Origin: Thuidium tamariscinum
Taxonomy: Eukaryota; Streptophyta; Bryopsida; Hypnales; Thuidiaceae
Assembly: GCA_947034885.2 (NCBI GenBank)
Contig: OX344751.2
Span: 10,168,001-10,232,000 of the forward strand
DNA length: 64,000 bases
Direction: 5' to 3'
Shown: positions 1 to 12,596 of the stretch, piece by piece
Numbering within the stretch: position 1 is the stretch's first letter
Layout of the letters: each line of letters starts with the position of its first letter
The notes under the pieces: model-generated
Database searches by the model: none
Told to the model about the DNA's origin: nothing
What the model saw: only the letters and a program-made list of their open reading frames with translations
Translations under genes and position numbers: made by a program

Positions 1-1043
1 TTCCACATTGACTCCATGGGAAGTCAACCGCACATAAAAATATACGTAAATTCCTAAAAATTACGTATGATGTGATAAAATCTCACTAAAAATTAGGATA
101 AGTTTTTGTGTGTTTAATAAGTTCCCAATCAAGTTTGAAGACATTCTGACATTTCCAACTACCAAAACCGACATCAACATCGGATTTCAACAGAATTTAC
201 AATTTGGCGGCGGGTTGACCGGCGTATTAGGAGCTAATGATGTCCGATTGACGCAAATGAGGAGACATTCCTTGCTCTCACAAATACCCCAAATGACCCT
301 GGCTTGACAAATTCATTAAAATGCGCAAATCCTAAAAATTAGATTTTTGACTTTTAATTGGAATTATCGTAATTCCAAATTGGGTGCACAAACGGCCTAG
401 GAGTGAGGGGTGAGGGGTCCTCTAGGCTAATTGGGGTCTTTTGAAGACAATGGCGTAGATAGATTTCCATTTCAAGTTTTTCCCTAAAAGATAGAGAGGG
501 TCAGCCCTTAGTTTGATTTTTTAATCGTTAATTGTGGTTAATTACAAGTGATTTTGAAAATATCTCTTGAAAAATCAAAGATTGGATTTGGTCAAGATCT
601 CTTTCTTGCGTAAAAAGACATCTTTGGGCTAAAGAAAGACAATTTTCAAAATAACTTTTGGTTAATTTGCAAAATATCTAGGTAGATTAGGATTAATTTC
701 AAAAGATCTTGGGTTATGATCTTGGATTTGATTTGGCCAAGATTTTATTAGCTAAATGGGGATGTTTCTAGAAATTTCTACCATTAAACAAGTATTATTT
801 TGAAATTACATTAGGGTAGTTAGGGGAAAAAGTAACAAAGTGTTTTCACTAGCAACTTACCGGGGAGGGCCCGGCCACGGGTATATAAGGGCCCTCTTTG
901 AGGTTGCCAGTACTCTTTTCTTTTGTGCACCAACACTTTGTTCTTCTACTCTTATTTTGTACTACCAACATGGTCGGAACACCTCTTGAACGAAAGATCT
1001 TGACCAAGTTTTGTTTTGTGTTTGATTGTTGAACTTTGGAGGC
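1..1043. other. non-coding, possible LTR or promoter sequence
   Basis: I see no supportable gene here. The stretch is AT-rich and ends in a GC-richer segment with a TATA-like box at 882-889. That arrangement would fit the end of an LTR or a promoter, but no partner repeat, primer-binding site or downstream coding region was found. Confidence 0.3.
882..889 (+). promoter_or_regulatory. candidate TATA box
   Basis: TATATAAG lies in a short GC-rich context (GGGCCCGGCCACGGG just upstream). A start site would be expected near 910-915. The following 130 bases contain no convincing ORF before the TTAA element at 1048, so the promoter, if real, may belong to a transposable element. The call is weak because it rests on one motif. 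Confidence 0.3.
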
Positions 1044-1047
1044 TTAA

Positions 1048-1974
1048 CCCCTAAAGTTCTTTGACTATGTTTTCACCAAAAACCCTCCAAATCTGCCATT
1101 TCTAACACAAGTACCAAATATTTGGAAAATACTGTTTTTGGACATATATAACCGTAGGATCTTATAGTATTCAGGTTCGAGAAGACAAGGAAAAAATTTC
1201 AGAAATTTTTACCGCGTGGATTACAAGATATTAGTGTTTGAAGTTACAAAAATCTTTTTTTTATCACTGCGAAAATCCGAGCAGCTGCACTTTACAAGCT
1301 CACATTTGCATGAAAAAGAGTCCAAAATGGTAGTGCTTCTTTGGATTCATTCTCCAAGGCTAGTTGGCTACATGCTCAAAAATTTTCAAATCATTTGGAA
1401 TTGGACAACATATAGAAAAAAAATAGTAAGTAAAAAAAAGTAGAGAATGATTCAAAATACTAAATTGTTAAAAATTTATTTGTGAAATTGAAACTTGACA
1501 ATCCCAATGGTTCAAATGTTGTAATAAACAACCTACATCCAATGTTTTTATTTTTTTCCAAAAATATTGGAAATTGAGTAAAATAAAGGACTTCAAAGTT
1601 TATTTTAGAGTAGGGAATCTATATAACTACCCGCAAACTGAAACTCTTTATAACTTTTGACTCATTAGTCCAAATGGAATGATTCAAAGCTTTCCACATA
1701 TATATAAATCTATTAAACCAATTTCAAATTTTTATTTTCTAGAAAAGTGATTTTTTCTGATTTGCCCAAGCTGCCCGAGTTGAGAAATAAACAACATATT
1801 ATGTGATAACTTTTTAACCATGTCGTCAAAAGTCACAACAATTGTTGGGCTTTAAAGATATTCCTCGTCCACACCTTCTATTAAAGTTTGGTCCCAAAAT
1901 ATGGAAATCTCTAGTCACACATACTTGCCTGAAATAGTTATGTTGCCAAAAAAGGCATGTTGGTCCTTTAGGGG
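1048..1974. mobile_element. TTAA-flanked non-autonomous DNA transposon, copy T1
   Basis: The 927 bp element begins CCCCTAAAG and ends with its complement CTTTAGGGG. It is bounded on both sides by TTAA (1044-1047 and 1975-1978). The left 250 bases resemble, in reverse complement, the right part of T4 (19979-20858): a CTGCCATTTxT block, an ACCGTAGGATCTTATA block and an AAATTTCA...TTTTTACC block occur in the same order. It has no coding capacity. TTAA duplication with termini starting CCC is characteristic of piggyBac or Kolobok elements, so this is read as a MITE-like derivative of one of these. Confidence 0.75.
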
Positions 1975-1978
1975 TTAA

Positions 1979-2571
1979 GGCCCCTCCAATTGATTCTAAT
2001 TCTCTACTTTTGTACAAGAGGCTAAGCCTCACATTCTTGTTGATTCCTATTATGTGGAAATTTCAAGTGTGGAACACCAAAGACTGGTTTAAATATTGTC
2101 ATGTGTACCTCCTTTGGTTGTGAAATCTTGAAATACTAAGAAATTTTAAGAATTTAAAATGAAAGTTTAGTTAAACACTGTCATGTGTACCTCCTTTTGC
2201 GAATAAAATTCTTAAAATACTAACCGACACTTGCAAACGGCGAAGCCATCAACCTTGACATTATAAAGTGACTGATAAGCCTTCAAAATTCCCATCACAA
2301 GTTGATAAAATGTAACACAATTACAACGAAGTGGAAGCCCAAGGCTTGAATTCATCACCAAAATTATCATTATCACTTACCTTCCTCTCATAAGCAATTT
2401 TCTTTGTTGAAAAACTCATAAGAAAAGGAAGATTAATTTGAACTCATACAAGCCAAAGTTACAAGAGTTGATTATTGGCCATCAATTTTCTCTCTTTTAC
2501 TTGTGTGGGAAAAAACCAAAATTTAATCATTTTAAAGACCAAGCCAGTTTGGAGCGGACAGGGCCAGACCA
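1979..2571. other. non-coding AT-rich sequence
   Basis: No gene is visible. It contains a loose internal repeat, since a phrase with GTCATGTGTACCTCCTTT occurs near 2098 and 2187, and otherwise decayed AT-rich sequence. Confidence 0.4.
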
Positions 2572-2727
2572 GGCAGGCGGACTCCAACGGGGAAGGGGTG
2601 CAGCCAACCGGCCAGTGCCATGTGTCCAAGCGGATGAAGCCAAACCCTAGGCAGGTGGACTCTGACGGGAGAGGGGGTGCAGCTAACCGGCCAGTGCCAC
2701 GTGTCCGGGGGACGGGGCCAGTTTGGC
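2572..2727 (+). repeat. two-unit GC-rich tandem repeat, period about 78 bp
   Basis: Units begin at 2572 (GGCAGGCGGACTCCAACGG) and 2650 (GGCAGGTGGACTCTGACGG). Both contain AACCGGCCAGTGCCAYGTGTCC. The block is far more GC-rich than its surroundings. Open frames on both strands through it look like by-products of base composition and are not supported as genes. Confidence 0.65.
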
Positions 2728-4317
2728 AGCCTGAGTCAGTTCGAGTAGACAGGACCAGTTCGGACTTCGGAGTAGCCGGAGCCAGACCAGGCAATGACCG
2801 TAAGAGCAACTCTCACTTCATTAACAATAGATACTAAAAGTTTGATTTTTCAAAACAAAATTAGAAAGGTTGGTAGTGGAAGCCACAACCCATAATTTTG
2901 ATCCAAAAAATCTAACATACAAGTATCAAAAATTCTTCACAAATAGTCTCATCTCAACCGCCATAGCCAAAATCTCACACTCAAAATTGCAAAAACAAGG
3001 AATGAAAGTGGGAAAGAGGAGTGGAAGGAAATAAGACTATGGAAGAGAAGATGAATTGAAGGAATTAGGATTAAAAAAACTAATTTATTAGAATCTTACT
3101 ATTGAAGGTGGTTCTTTGATTCCTTATCCTTGACCTTTGGTATTTAAAAATCAATTTATTTGGAATCTTACTATTAAATTAAGTCTCATTCTCAGGGTAT
3201 GTTCTACATTCTTTGGTAGTTAGTTATTAATTAGATTCTTAGAAGGTTTGGATTTTGTTGGTTTTGTTTTATTAGGCCTAATAAGCCAAAAGGAAAAAAA
3301 CAAATTGACAACCAATTTCTTTAAGATTTAAGAGGAATTAAAATTTAATTAGATTTGAAAAGATTTGGTTAGATTTTTAGATTCTTTACTAATTAACCAC
3401 CTTCAAAATTAGAATAGGAATTTCAACAAAGAGAAAACAATAACCAAAATTAACAAATTAGCTAGAATTCCCAATTGATTTTTTGCATTAGAATAGATTT
3501 ATTTGCTAGGGACTTAACCATTTAGGTAGACTAAATTAATTTGTGGTATTTTCCAATTACCGGGGAATTAGGAATTAAGGGAAATACGCAAATAATTTAG
3601 AACTATATCACCATTAGTATTTTCTTTCTAACTAGAATAGATTTGATTTTTCCGACAACCTTAGAATTATTATGGATTAGATGGAGAGTCGTAATGATTT
3701 CAATGGCAAGATGATGGGAGACTACCTTCACATGATGATGTTTGGCGACGGGACAATGGAGATTTGTGTTGAGGAGATAAATCTATCTCATTTGATTTTT
3801 ATTCTCATTATTTTGTTGTTAAGTTTATTTTTACTGAATGCTTGGAATTAGGGTTAGATAGAATTTTACATGATAAACTAGGATAGGATAGAATAGAGTA
3901 GTTGAATTTTAGAATTGAATTAAATTAAGACCATTTACCACAAAGGCTTGAACTATCAACTAACGAACCTTATTAAGAAGATTAGAAATTAGAAGACGTG
4001 ATTAAAAGAGTTCATTGCTTAGAAGGCACTCTTTGAACACTCAACTAGAGAAAGTACTTGATTAGACAGAGAACCCGTGTGATGAATTTTAAGGTTGAGT
4101 TAGAATCGTTCACAATGGTCATTCACAAAAAAAACCCACCAAAATCATATTTTAAATGTTCAAAATACAACTAGAAAGAAGCTCACTTTGTAGACCTCTT
4201 CACCACATAAATTTAACTATTTTTGAAAATCCTTCCCTAGAAACTAGAAAGCTAGAAGTTTACTAAAAGACATCTCATCCAAATTTCATCTCAAAATCAT
4301 TAAAAAAAAGGTATTCC
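2728..4317. other. non-coding AT-rich sequence
   Basis: No supported gene. A 57-codon ORF from about 3682 with a hydrophobic C-terminus has no recognisable family and was not called. The rest is AT-rich with scattered short repeats. Confidence 0.4.
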
Positions 4318-4553
4318 ATAGTACCAAAAACCCCTAAACTGCAAAGTGTGACATTCAATCGGGGTCTATATTTGAATAGTAAAATATTTTTGAAAATTAT
4401 AAAAAAATCAAGGAAGGTGTATAATAGTTACGCGTACCTTTCCTATAAAGCTTGAGTCATTTGGAGCCAAAACACAAAATTTATGGCCAAAAAACAAATC
4501 AATATGCAACGTGTGATTCAAAATAGTACAAATGATTCTTGCAATTACCCAAT
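4318..4553. repeat. fragment of the GGGTGATTGCAAG repeat family
   Basis: The block with ACATTCAATCGGGGT followed by a TTTGAATAGTAAAATATTTTT-like stretch and ending in TTCTTGCAATTACCC matches the right half of the elements at 8401-9460 and 57928-58652. The left end is missing, so this is a truncated copy. Confidence 0.5.
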
Positions 4554-4607
4554 GACAGTTTGGAGTGGTTTGAGGGAGAAAAATGGCCTTGGTCCTTTAG
4601 GGGTTAA
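4554..4607. mobile_element. solo right end of a TTAA-type element
   Basis: The sequence ends GGCCTTGGTCCTTTAGGGG followed by TTAA at 4604-4607, which is the right terminus of the T1/T4 family. No matching left end was found upstream, so the rest appears lost or overwritten by the repeat fragment before it. Confidence 0.5.
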
Positions 4608-4854
4608 AAGTGTATACATGTAACATATTTTTCACCTTAAATTTTTTTTTTAAGTGTATCTAAAGAAAAAAAAATGAGTATTGTTCAAAACGCAATGCTT
4701 TTTGCATGGTGATTCTTGTAATGATCCATAGAAAGAGTTTGCAAAATGGATACTTATAAAGTAAAAATCTATAATCATAAAAAATCTCTATAAATATAGA
4801 CTTTGAGGTTCATAGGCTAATTTCTATGTTCACAAACTAGTACTCTTTGACATT

Positions 4855-6282
4855 CAACACTACCAAATTACTCAACTTTCGAAGAGATTAAGATCAACTT
4901 TGGAATCCATTCCCTTCAAAATCCATGGTTTCAAACTTTGGAGTCCTCCAAATGAATCTAGTAGATTCTTCAACACACCACAATACTCTACATTCAACAC
5001 TTTTAAGTTGCTCAACTTCTAAAAAATTCATAAGGTTTTTGAATTCCACTTCAAAATCCAAATCATTCAAATTTTGGAGATCTCCAAACAAATCTAATAG
5101 CTCTACAAGCTCATTACAATAGCTCAGATTCAAGACTTTCAAGTTGCTTAACTTTTTAAGGAATTTAGATAAACTTTGGATTCTACTCTCTTAAAGATCT
5201 AAGTTTTTTAAGTTTTTGAGGTCTCCAAATGAATTAAGTAGTGCTATGAGAGTAGGAGCTTATACAATTTTTGAAGGTTCAACACTTTCAAATTACTCAA
5301 CATTCCAAAAGATTCAAATAAAATTTAGATTCTACTATATCAAAGATTCGAGTTTTCAAGTTTTTGAGGCCTTCAAATGAATGAGGTAGTCCCATGAGTT
5401 TAGAACAATATTGAAGACACAACACTTCCAAGCTGCTCAACTTTCCAAGAGATTTAGATAAACTTTCAATTCCATCCTTTCAAAAATCCAAGTTTTTCAA
5501 GTTTTCGAGGCCTCTAAATGAATCAGGTAGTGCCATGCGCTTAGAACAATATTCTAGATGCAACACATCCAAGTTACTCAACTTTCAAAAGATTCTGATA
5601 AATTTAGGATTCCATTCCATTAAAGATCTAAGTTTGTTAAATTTTGGAGGCCTCCAAATGAATCTAGTAGTTCCATAAGCTCATGACACCTCAATATATG
5701 CAACACATTCAAGTTGCTCAACTTTCCAAAAGATTAACGTGAATTTTGGATTCCACTCCATTGAAGATCCAAGCTTTTCAAGTCGTGGAGGCCTCCAAAT
5801 GAAATCTGGTAGTTGTACAAGCTCACATCACCTCTGTAGATGCAACACTTCCAAATTGTTCAACTTTCCTAAAGATTCAGGTAATCTTCTGATTCCACTC
5901 CCTTCAAGATCCAAGTTTTTCAAGTTTTCTAGGCCTCCAAAAGAATCTGGTAGTTCCACAAGCTCACGACACCTTTGTAGATGCAACACTTCAAAATTGC
6001 TCAACTTTCCAAAAGATTTAGGTAATCTTTCGATTCCGCTTTCTCCAAAATCCAAGTATTCCAAATTTTGGATGCCTCCAAATGAATCAACTAGTGCCAT
6101 GAGTTCAGAACAATATTGTAGATGCAACACTTCCAAATTGCTTAATTTTCCAAAAGATTCAAGTAATCTTTTGATTCCACTCCCTCCAAGATCCAAGTTT
6201 TTCAAGTTTTGGAGGCCTCCAAATGCATGAGGTAGTACCATGAGCCTAGAACAATATCAAAGACGCAACACTTCCAAGTTCC
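4855..6282 (-). pseudogene. decayed downstream continuation of the LRR array
   Basis: On the minus strand this continues the same alternating LRR units as the TNL gene (SFGKLSNLEVLHLQYC and SFGGLQNLKNLDL types), but with frame breaks. A clean stretch of about 137 codons spans 6241-5828, and degenerate units are still recognisable to about 4894. An 8-base insertion near 6320-6330 (TTGGAAATTTAGA where sister units have TTGGAGTGG) shifts the frame out of the intact gene, and an in-frame TGA follows near 6256. It is best read as repeats now lying downstream of the stop and decaying. A sequencing error at the frameshift would instead make the TNL protein longer. Confidence 0.75.
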
Positions 6283-9200
6283 TCAACTTTCCAAAAGATT
6301 CAGGTAAACTTTGGATCCCATTCTAAATTTCCAATCAACATCCAAGTTTTTCAAGTTTAGGAGGCCTCCAAATGAATGAGGTAGTGCTATGAGCTTAGAA
6401 CAATATTGTAGATTCAACACTTCCAAATTGCTCAACTTTCCAAAAGATTCAGGTAATCTTTCGATTCCACTTTCTTGATCCAAGTTTTTCAAGTTTTCCA
6501 GGCCTCCAAATGAATTTGGTAGTTCCACAAGCTCATCACACCTTTGTAGATGCAACACTTCTAAGTTGCTCAACTTTCCAAAAGATTCAGGTAAACTTTG
6601 GATCCCACTCCAATGAAGATTCAAGTTTTTCAAGTTTTCTAGGCCTCCAAATGAATGAGGTAGTGCCATGAGCTTAGAACAATATTGTAGATGCAACACT
6701 TCCAAATTGCTCAACTTTCCAAAAGATTCAGGTAATCTTTCGATTCCACTCCGTCTAAGATCCAATTTTTTCAAATTTAGGAGGCCTCCAAATGAATGAG
6801 GTAGTGCCATGAGCCTAGAACAATATTGAAGAGGCAACACTTCCAAGCTGCTCAACTTTCTAAAAGATTCAGGTAATCTTTCAATTCCACTCCCTTCAAG
6901 ATCCAATTTCTTCAAGTTTTGGAGGCCTCCAAATGAATGAGGTAGTGCCATGAGCTTAGAACAATATTGTAGATTCAACACTTCCAAGCTGCTCAACTTT
7001 CTAAAAGATTCAGGTAATCTTTCAATTCCACTCCCTTCAAGATCCAATTTCTTCAAGTTTTGGAGGCCTCCAAATGAATGAGGTAGTGCCATGAGCTTAG
7101 AACAATATTGTAGATTCAACACTTTCAAATTGCTTAACTTTCCAAAAGATTCAGGTAATCTTTCGATTCCACTTTCTTGAAGATCCAAGTTTTTCAAGTT
7201 TTCCAGGCCTCCAAATGAATTTGGTAGTTCCACAAGCTCATCACACCTTTGTAGATGCAACACTTCTAAGTTGCTCAACTTTCCAAAAGATTCAGGTAAT
7301 CTTTCGATTCCACTTTCTTGAAGATCCAAGTATTCCAAATTTTGGAGGCCTCCAAAGGAACGAGGTAGTGCCATGAGCTTCAAACAATATTGTAGATACA
7401 AGACTTCCAAGTTGCTCAACTTTCCAAAAGATTTAGGTAATCTTTCAATTCCACTTTCTCCAAGATCCAAGTATTCCAAATTTTGGAGGCCTCCAAATGA
7501 ATCAGGTAGTGTCATGAGCTCAGAACAATATTGTAGATGCAACACTTCCAAATTGCTCAACTTTCCAAAAGATTCAGGTAATCTTTTGATTCCACTTTCT
7601 TGAAGATCCAAGTTTTTCAAGTTTTCCAGGCCTCCAAATGAATCTGGTAGTTCCACAAGCTCATCACACCTTTGTAGATTCAACACTTCCAAGTTGCTCA
7701 ACTTTCCAAAAGATTTAGGTAATCTTTCGATTCCACTTTTTCCAAGATCCAAGTATTCCAAATTTAAGAGGCCTCCAAATGAATGAGGTAGTGCCATGAG
7801 CTTCAAACAATATTGTAGATACAAGACTTCCAAGTTGCTCAACTTTCCAAAAGATTCAGGTAATCTTTCGATTCCACTCCCTCTAAGATCCAATTTTTTC
7901 AAATTTAGGAGGCTTCCAAATGAATTTGGTAGCCCTATGAGGTTTGGAGAATCTACTAGCTTCAATACTTGTAACTTCCTCAAATTTCCAAGAGATTCAG
8001 GCAATCTACTAAATGAATAATTGCTCCAAAACAATATCACTAATTCATTATTCATAGGTACTTTTGGAAAATGACTCAATCCAAAAAATTCATCTGAAAA
8101 ATCAAGCCAATGCAAGTTTTCTGGAAGTGATGACATTGAAAATAAGCCACACCTCCATTTCAATATACGCAATCCTTTTAGGAGAGAGAGGTCTTCGATA
8201 TAATTTTCAAGACGCCATTGAAGGATTAAAGTTTGAAGAGAAACTTGTAGTACCTATTAAGACATTCCAAAACAACTAAATTACAATTGGAAAACTTCAA
8301 TACATAGACTTTTGTTGAAGAAAAGTTATCAATCTAGGCACAGTAAACTCAAAATAGATATATTAAAAAAATTTAATTACTAAAACTAGATGAAGACTAT
8401 AGGGTGATTGTAAGAAACACTCCACGTTTTTGGTTCAAAAATGAAGTTTCTGACTCTTGGACTAGTAGTACTACATGTTAGCAGTGCACCTATAAATATT
8501 AACCATCAATTCAAGGTGCCTGAAAATGTGGATCGTTAGTAAATACCATATAGTACTATAGATTGCTACAAAGTACTGCAAAGGCCACTAGTAGAAAATA
8601 GTAGAAAAGAAGTTTGTGGACCTTTTCATTTTTAGTAATTCAAAAAAAATTCAAAATGTTATTTTAAAAAATCCACTTTTCTAGACAAAATTGTACTCAC
8701 ATTGCAATAAAAAATTCCTCTTTCAATTTTTTCCCTCTTTGAAGCCTCTACGCAAAGGAAAATCACTTTGATTCCAAGTGTGCAATATACATGTTCCTAT
8801 TTTCATAAAAAATCATCATCAATGCTTGTAATGGTACTAGTAGGGTTTGAGTGTCATGTAGAACATCCAATATTACATGTCGCACGTGACAACTTGTCAC
8901 AAAAACATCGCAACTTGTTGCAAAAATCCATTTTCAGCAGCTCAAAAAAATGGAAATCTTACTATAACTATGAATCTAAATTTTAAATGTCATATGTAAT
9001 TATAAAATTGAGACACTTAATTGAAACCAAACTTATATATGTCAAAATTTTTAATTTTTAATGATTTATTTTTAAGTCAATTTGAGACGTCTCAAGGACT
9101 CTATTGGATGTGGCATGATGTTTGTCTATTGCATTGTCACACTGTGTAGGAAGAAAATCCTAGACACTAGACCTCCAACTAGTTCAATTTGTAGCTTCAA

Positions 9201-11464
9201 ATTTGGAATTTAGGGTAAAAAATAGGGCTAAACCCCCCTTCAAATTGGTTAAGGTAAACACCCAATTGCGGGTAGGTTAAAAATAGTAAACTAATTTTTA
9301 AATATGTGAAAAAAAAACTCAACATCTAAAACTTTTGTATGTCCTTAGTTTCAAATTTCAAGACAAATAAACAAAAGATGCAAAAGTTATTAGTAGAAAA
9401 CTACATGTTTGAGGTCAAGGGGACCAAAAAAAAAGACAAGTGTTCCTTGCAATCACCCTACAAATATAACAATTCCTAGATCCTCAAACAATCAAACTAA
9501 ATAAACATTAAAAAGATTCACCAAATGAAAAGTCAATAATTAAAAACCATACCTCATTCTTGTTCAACAGTTCCAAGGATTTGGAATCCCACAAGCGTTT
9601 GCAAATACCCAAACTCACTTGTTCTTGCTTGCAAATTGTATGGCCCATGTCTCGCAAGTGGTCATGCATGCCAAAGTTACCATACTCATCCACTCTAATC
9701 AAGGCCTTCTCTACAAGGCTACGCACACCCAATGCTACAGACCAACCTTGGGATTTCCAAACAAGTTTAGCTGCCTCTACTGATGCTCCCAGTAATGCAC
9801 ATGCAATATCTAAAAACATTTCTTGATATTCTTCTTGAAGAGAGTCATAGCTAATCCGAAGACAGTCAAATATCTTCCTTTCATCCATAATAGTGCCACA
9901 TTTCAACTTCTTCAACACTTCCTTCCAAATCTCCACATCTTCTTCATCCCTCAAAAGAGATCCACAAACCTTCAAGACCAACGGAACTCCACCACATGCC
10001 ATACTAACATCTCCAATAAGACCTTCAAATGTTGGAGGCACTTTCAAATCACCTCCAAATGCATGACATGCAAAGACACTTTGAGAATCTTCTTTGTTCA
10101 AGATTTGAACATCGTGCGTAAAAATCTCATGATTGAGATGAAATGAAGTTGACTTCTCAAATACACGACGGTTTCGAGAAGTGACAATGCACAAGCTACC
10201 TTCTTTTAGCATTTTACGTGACATCAAATAATCCATTTCACTATCATCACAAACATCATCCAAAACTACAAGAATGGATTTCTTAGATAACCTTTCTTCA
10301 AGGATAACCTTCCCTTGCGATTTATCTATGGTATTTTGTAATGACTCATTCTCACACAAGGCCTTCATAATATAATTTTGGACACTTGTTAATCCACCTT
10401 GATTCACCTTCTCCACCACATCTCCCACATAACACTTTGCGTCGAATCTTCTCCTCAATTGGTTGTACAACTCTCGTGCCAAAGTAGACTTTCCAATTCC
10501 ACCCATTCCCCACAATCCCAACATCAACACTTTCTTCTCATCAAGTATTTGAATGAGGTTTTCAGCAACTTGCTTCACGCCTATAATATGATCACCCTCA
10601 TCCAAGGGAAGGGGCTTATTTGCCAATTCAAAGAGCTTTCCAACAACCTCTAGTACCAAGTCCTTTTCCAACCTACAAACAATTTGAAGCAGATTTCATC
10701 AACACAAACTACAATGTCAATGTCAACTTCAACTATAATACTCTTTATTAGATAGAGTGCAAACACACATATTTACCTCTTGTCTCCCACTTTGTATTCC
10801 CAACCATAGAGCTTCGAAGCTCTTTCCAAATCAACCCTCCATTCTTCAATCAAAGCATTATCATGTCTTTGTGACAACTTCATAAATCCACTAGCTAGTT
10901 GGCCTTTTTTTGGAAATCTCACTTCCCATGGTTGAACTTTGTAGAAGATTGGAAACACCTTCATTGAAGGAGAGTTCAAAATTGTGTGTAATTCTTTCAT
11001 ACACCACTCGGATTGTGCAAAACTCTCAGAAAAGATGACTAAAGCTAGGGGTGTTGTTGTGATAGCATGATCAATGCATTTCCAAGAATCTTGGCCTTTA
11101 CCGATGGATATGCAATCCAAAAAGGGATGCAACCCAACTCTTTTCAAAGCTTCGTATAAATAGCCCACAAAGCTTGACTTGGTGTCAGGGCCTCTATGAC
11201 TTATGAAAACATCATAGTTTCCATATTTATCTGAACAACAACCAACTATTAATTCTTATTGGCAATTCAACAATTTATGAATTAATATATATTTTGGAAT
11301 CAATTTCAAAATCCACCATTGATAAAAAAAACTATAAGTTATGATATTGGAATTTCAATAGGCAAGGGAAAGGCAAAAAGGTTGGTAGTGACAAAATTCT
11401 TTATACCTTCAATTGTACACAATTTCTTGGAATGCTCAATGTGACCTTCCATTCCACTTGTCAT
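6283..11464 (-). CDS. TIR-NBS-LRR (TNL) intracellular immune receptor, four exons
   Basis: Proposed exons on the minus strand are 11464-11407, 11230-10777, 10672-9553 and 8253-6283. The introns have GT/AG borders with compatible phases, giving about 1,200 residues with no break. Exon 1 starts at an ATG and encodes 19 residues. Exon 2 is the TIR domain: it opens YGNYDVFISHRGPDT and keeps the SEWCMKEL segment that holds the catalytic glutamate of TIR NADases. Exon 3 is the NB-ARC ATPase: P-loop GMGGIGKSTLA, kinase-2 LVVLDDV, RNBS-B CIVTSRN, GLPL as CGGVPLVLKV, and MHD as FGMHDHLRDMG. Exon 4 holds a linker and about 24 leucine-rich repeats in two alternating types, forming a 47-residue (141 bp) super-repeat. 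Family knowledge: such proteins sense pathogen effectors inside the cell and signal through TIR enzymatic activity. The C-terminus is altered by a frameshift, so function is likely but not certain. The exon 3/4 join spans a 1.3 kb intron containing a repeat. Confidence 0.88.
8401..9460. mobile_element. repeat element with GGGTGATTGYAAG termini inside a TNL intron
   Basis: It starts AGGGTGATTGTAAGAAACAC and ends GTGTTCCTTGCAATCACCCT, forming imperfect inverted repeats of about 20 bp. A related element lies at 57928-58652 and a fragment at 4318-4553. It fills most of the large intron between the NB-ARC and LRR exons. No coding sequence is visible and the target duplication is not clear, so the superfamily is unassigned. 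Confidence 0.6.
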
Positions 11465-12592
11465 ACTTCACCTTTGCAAAATTGAAATCAATAACTTTGA
11501 ATTTGAGAATAGAATAGTAATTTATATTTCACCAATTCTATATAAAAAAATAAGCTATTTCTAACCATTTTTTAATTCCAAGTTCCAAAAAAGAATTTTG
11601 TACACACATGACATGTGAAAAAATAACTAGAAGAAACAAGAATACTCTCAAATATTGTAAAATTGCATTATTGTATGAGCTACTTTACACCTCATGAGTT
11701 ACAAAATGCCAATGTAGTAAAATTTTGTATTACAAAATGAGATTGTAGACAATGGTACATTTGGTGAACAATAAGCAAATTGAGGAAGAACTAATATCAA
11801 AAATGGTTATAGAACTTAAAATCACTCGTAATAAAAAAAATTTGAAAGAGAATGCTTATATTCCCTTCAAAATACATTCAAGGAAGAATTAGGAACTTCT
11901 ATCTTCCATGCATAAGTCTTCAAGAAAATACAAAGCTCCTTGAAATTCACTCCACTAAACTCATTATATTTTAATACTATGACTTTAAGGTAGAAACACC
12001 CAAATGCATCAAATGCCTAAAAGTACCGCTTGATCAAGAGCTCTCATTATATACATCTACTAAATCAATTTATCAATTGTTGAAGAAACAATTTTAGAAT
12101 ATCTATAAGGAAAAATCACTTCCCTCCTAGCTTCTATATGCAATATCCAAATGATGCTCTCCTTCTTTCTTTGAAATCTCCTTTCAAAAATCAATTAGAA
12201 TATATATAAGTAATATTAAACTAATAATAAAATTTGTAGAAAAAATGGTTGATTTTAGAGTCCCTACTTTATTGGCAACATCAAATTAGCAACAAATCTA
12301 AAGTTGTTCTTACAAACTTTGAAATCTACCTCAAAAAACAATCAAGACTCAAACCACCATTACTTTATTAATTGAAATCATTAATCTCGTATCAATTTTA
12401 CAACAAATTGGAAGGACCAAGGGATTTAGTAAAAAAAACACCATTATAGACATAAGAAGTTAAAGAGGGGATAAATTTTACTACCCCATTTCAAGGTGTT
12501 GAAAATAACTCTTCATTTTTATAAAAAAATACAAGTCCTATCCAAGCAATCTCAAATACAATACTTGTAACCCTAGAGTGAACCCTCTTACA
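11465..12592. other. upstream region of the TNL gene
   Basis: AT-rich sequence with no supported ORF. It should contain the promoter of the minus-strand TNL gene, but I could not single out a convincing TATA box in this AT-rich context. Confidence 0.4.
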
Positions 12593-12596
12593 TTAT

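Noticed and set aside
3679-3860. Small ORF with hydrophobic C-terminus
   Set aside because: No family resemblance and no supporting context; such frames are expected by chance in this length of DNA.
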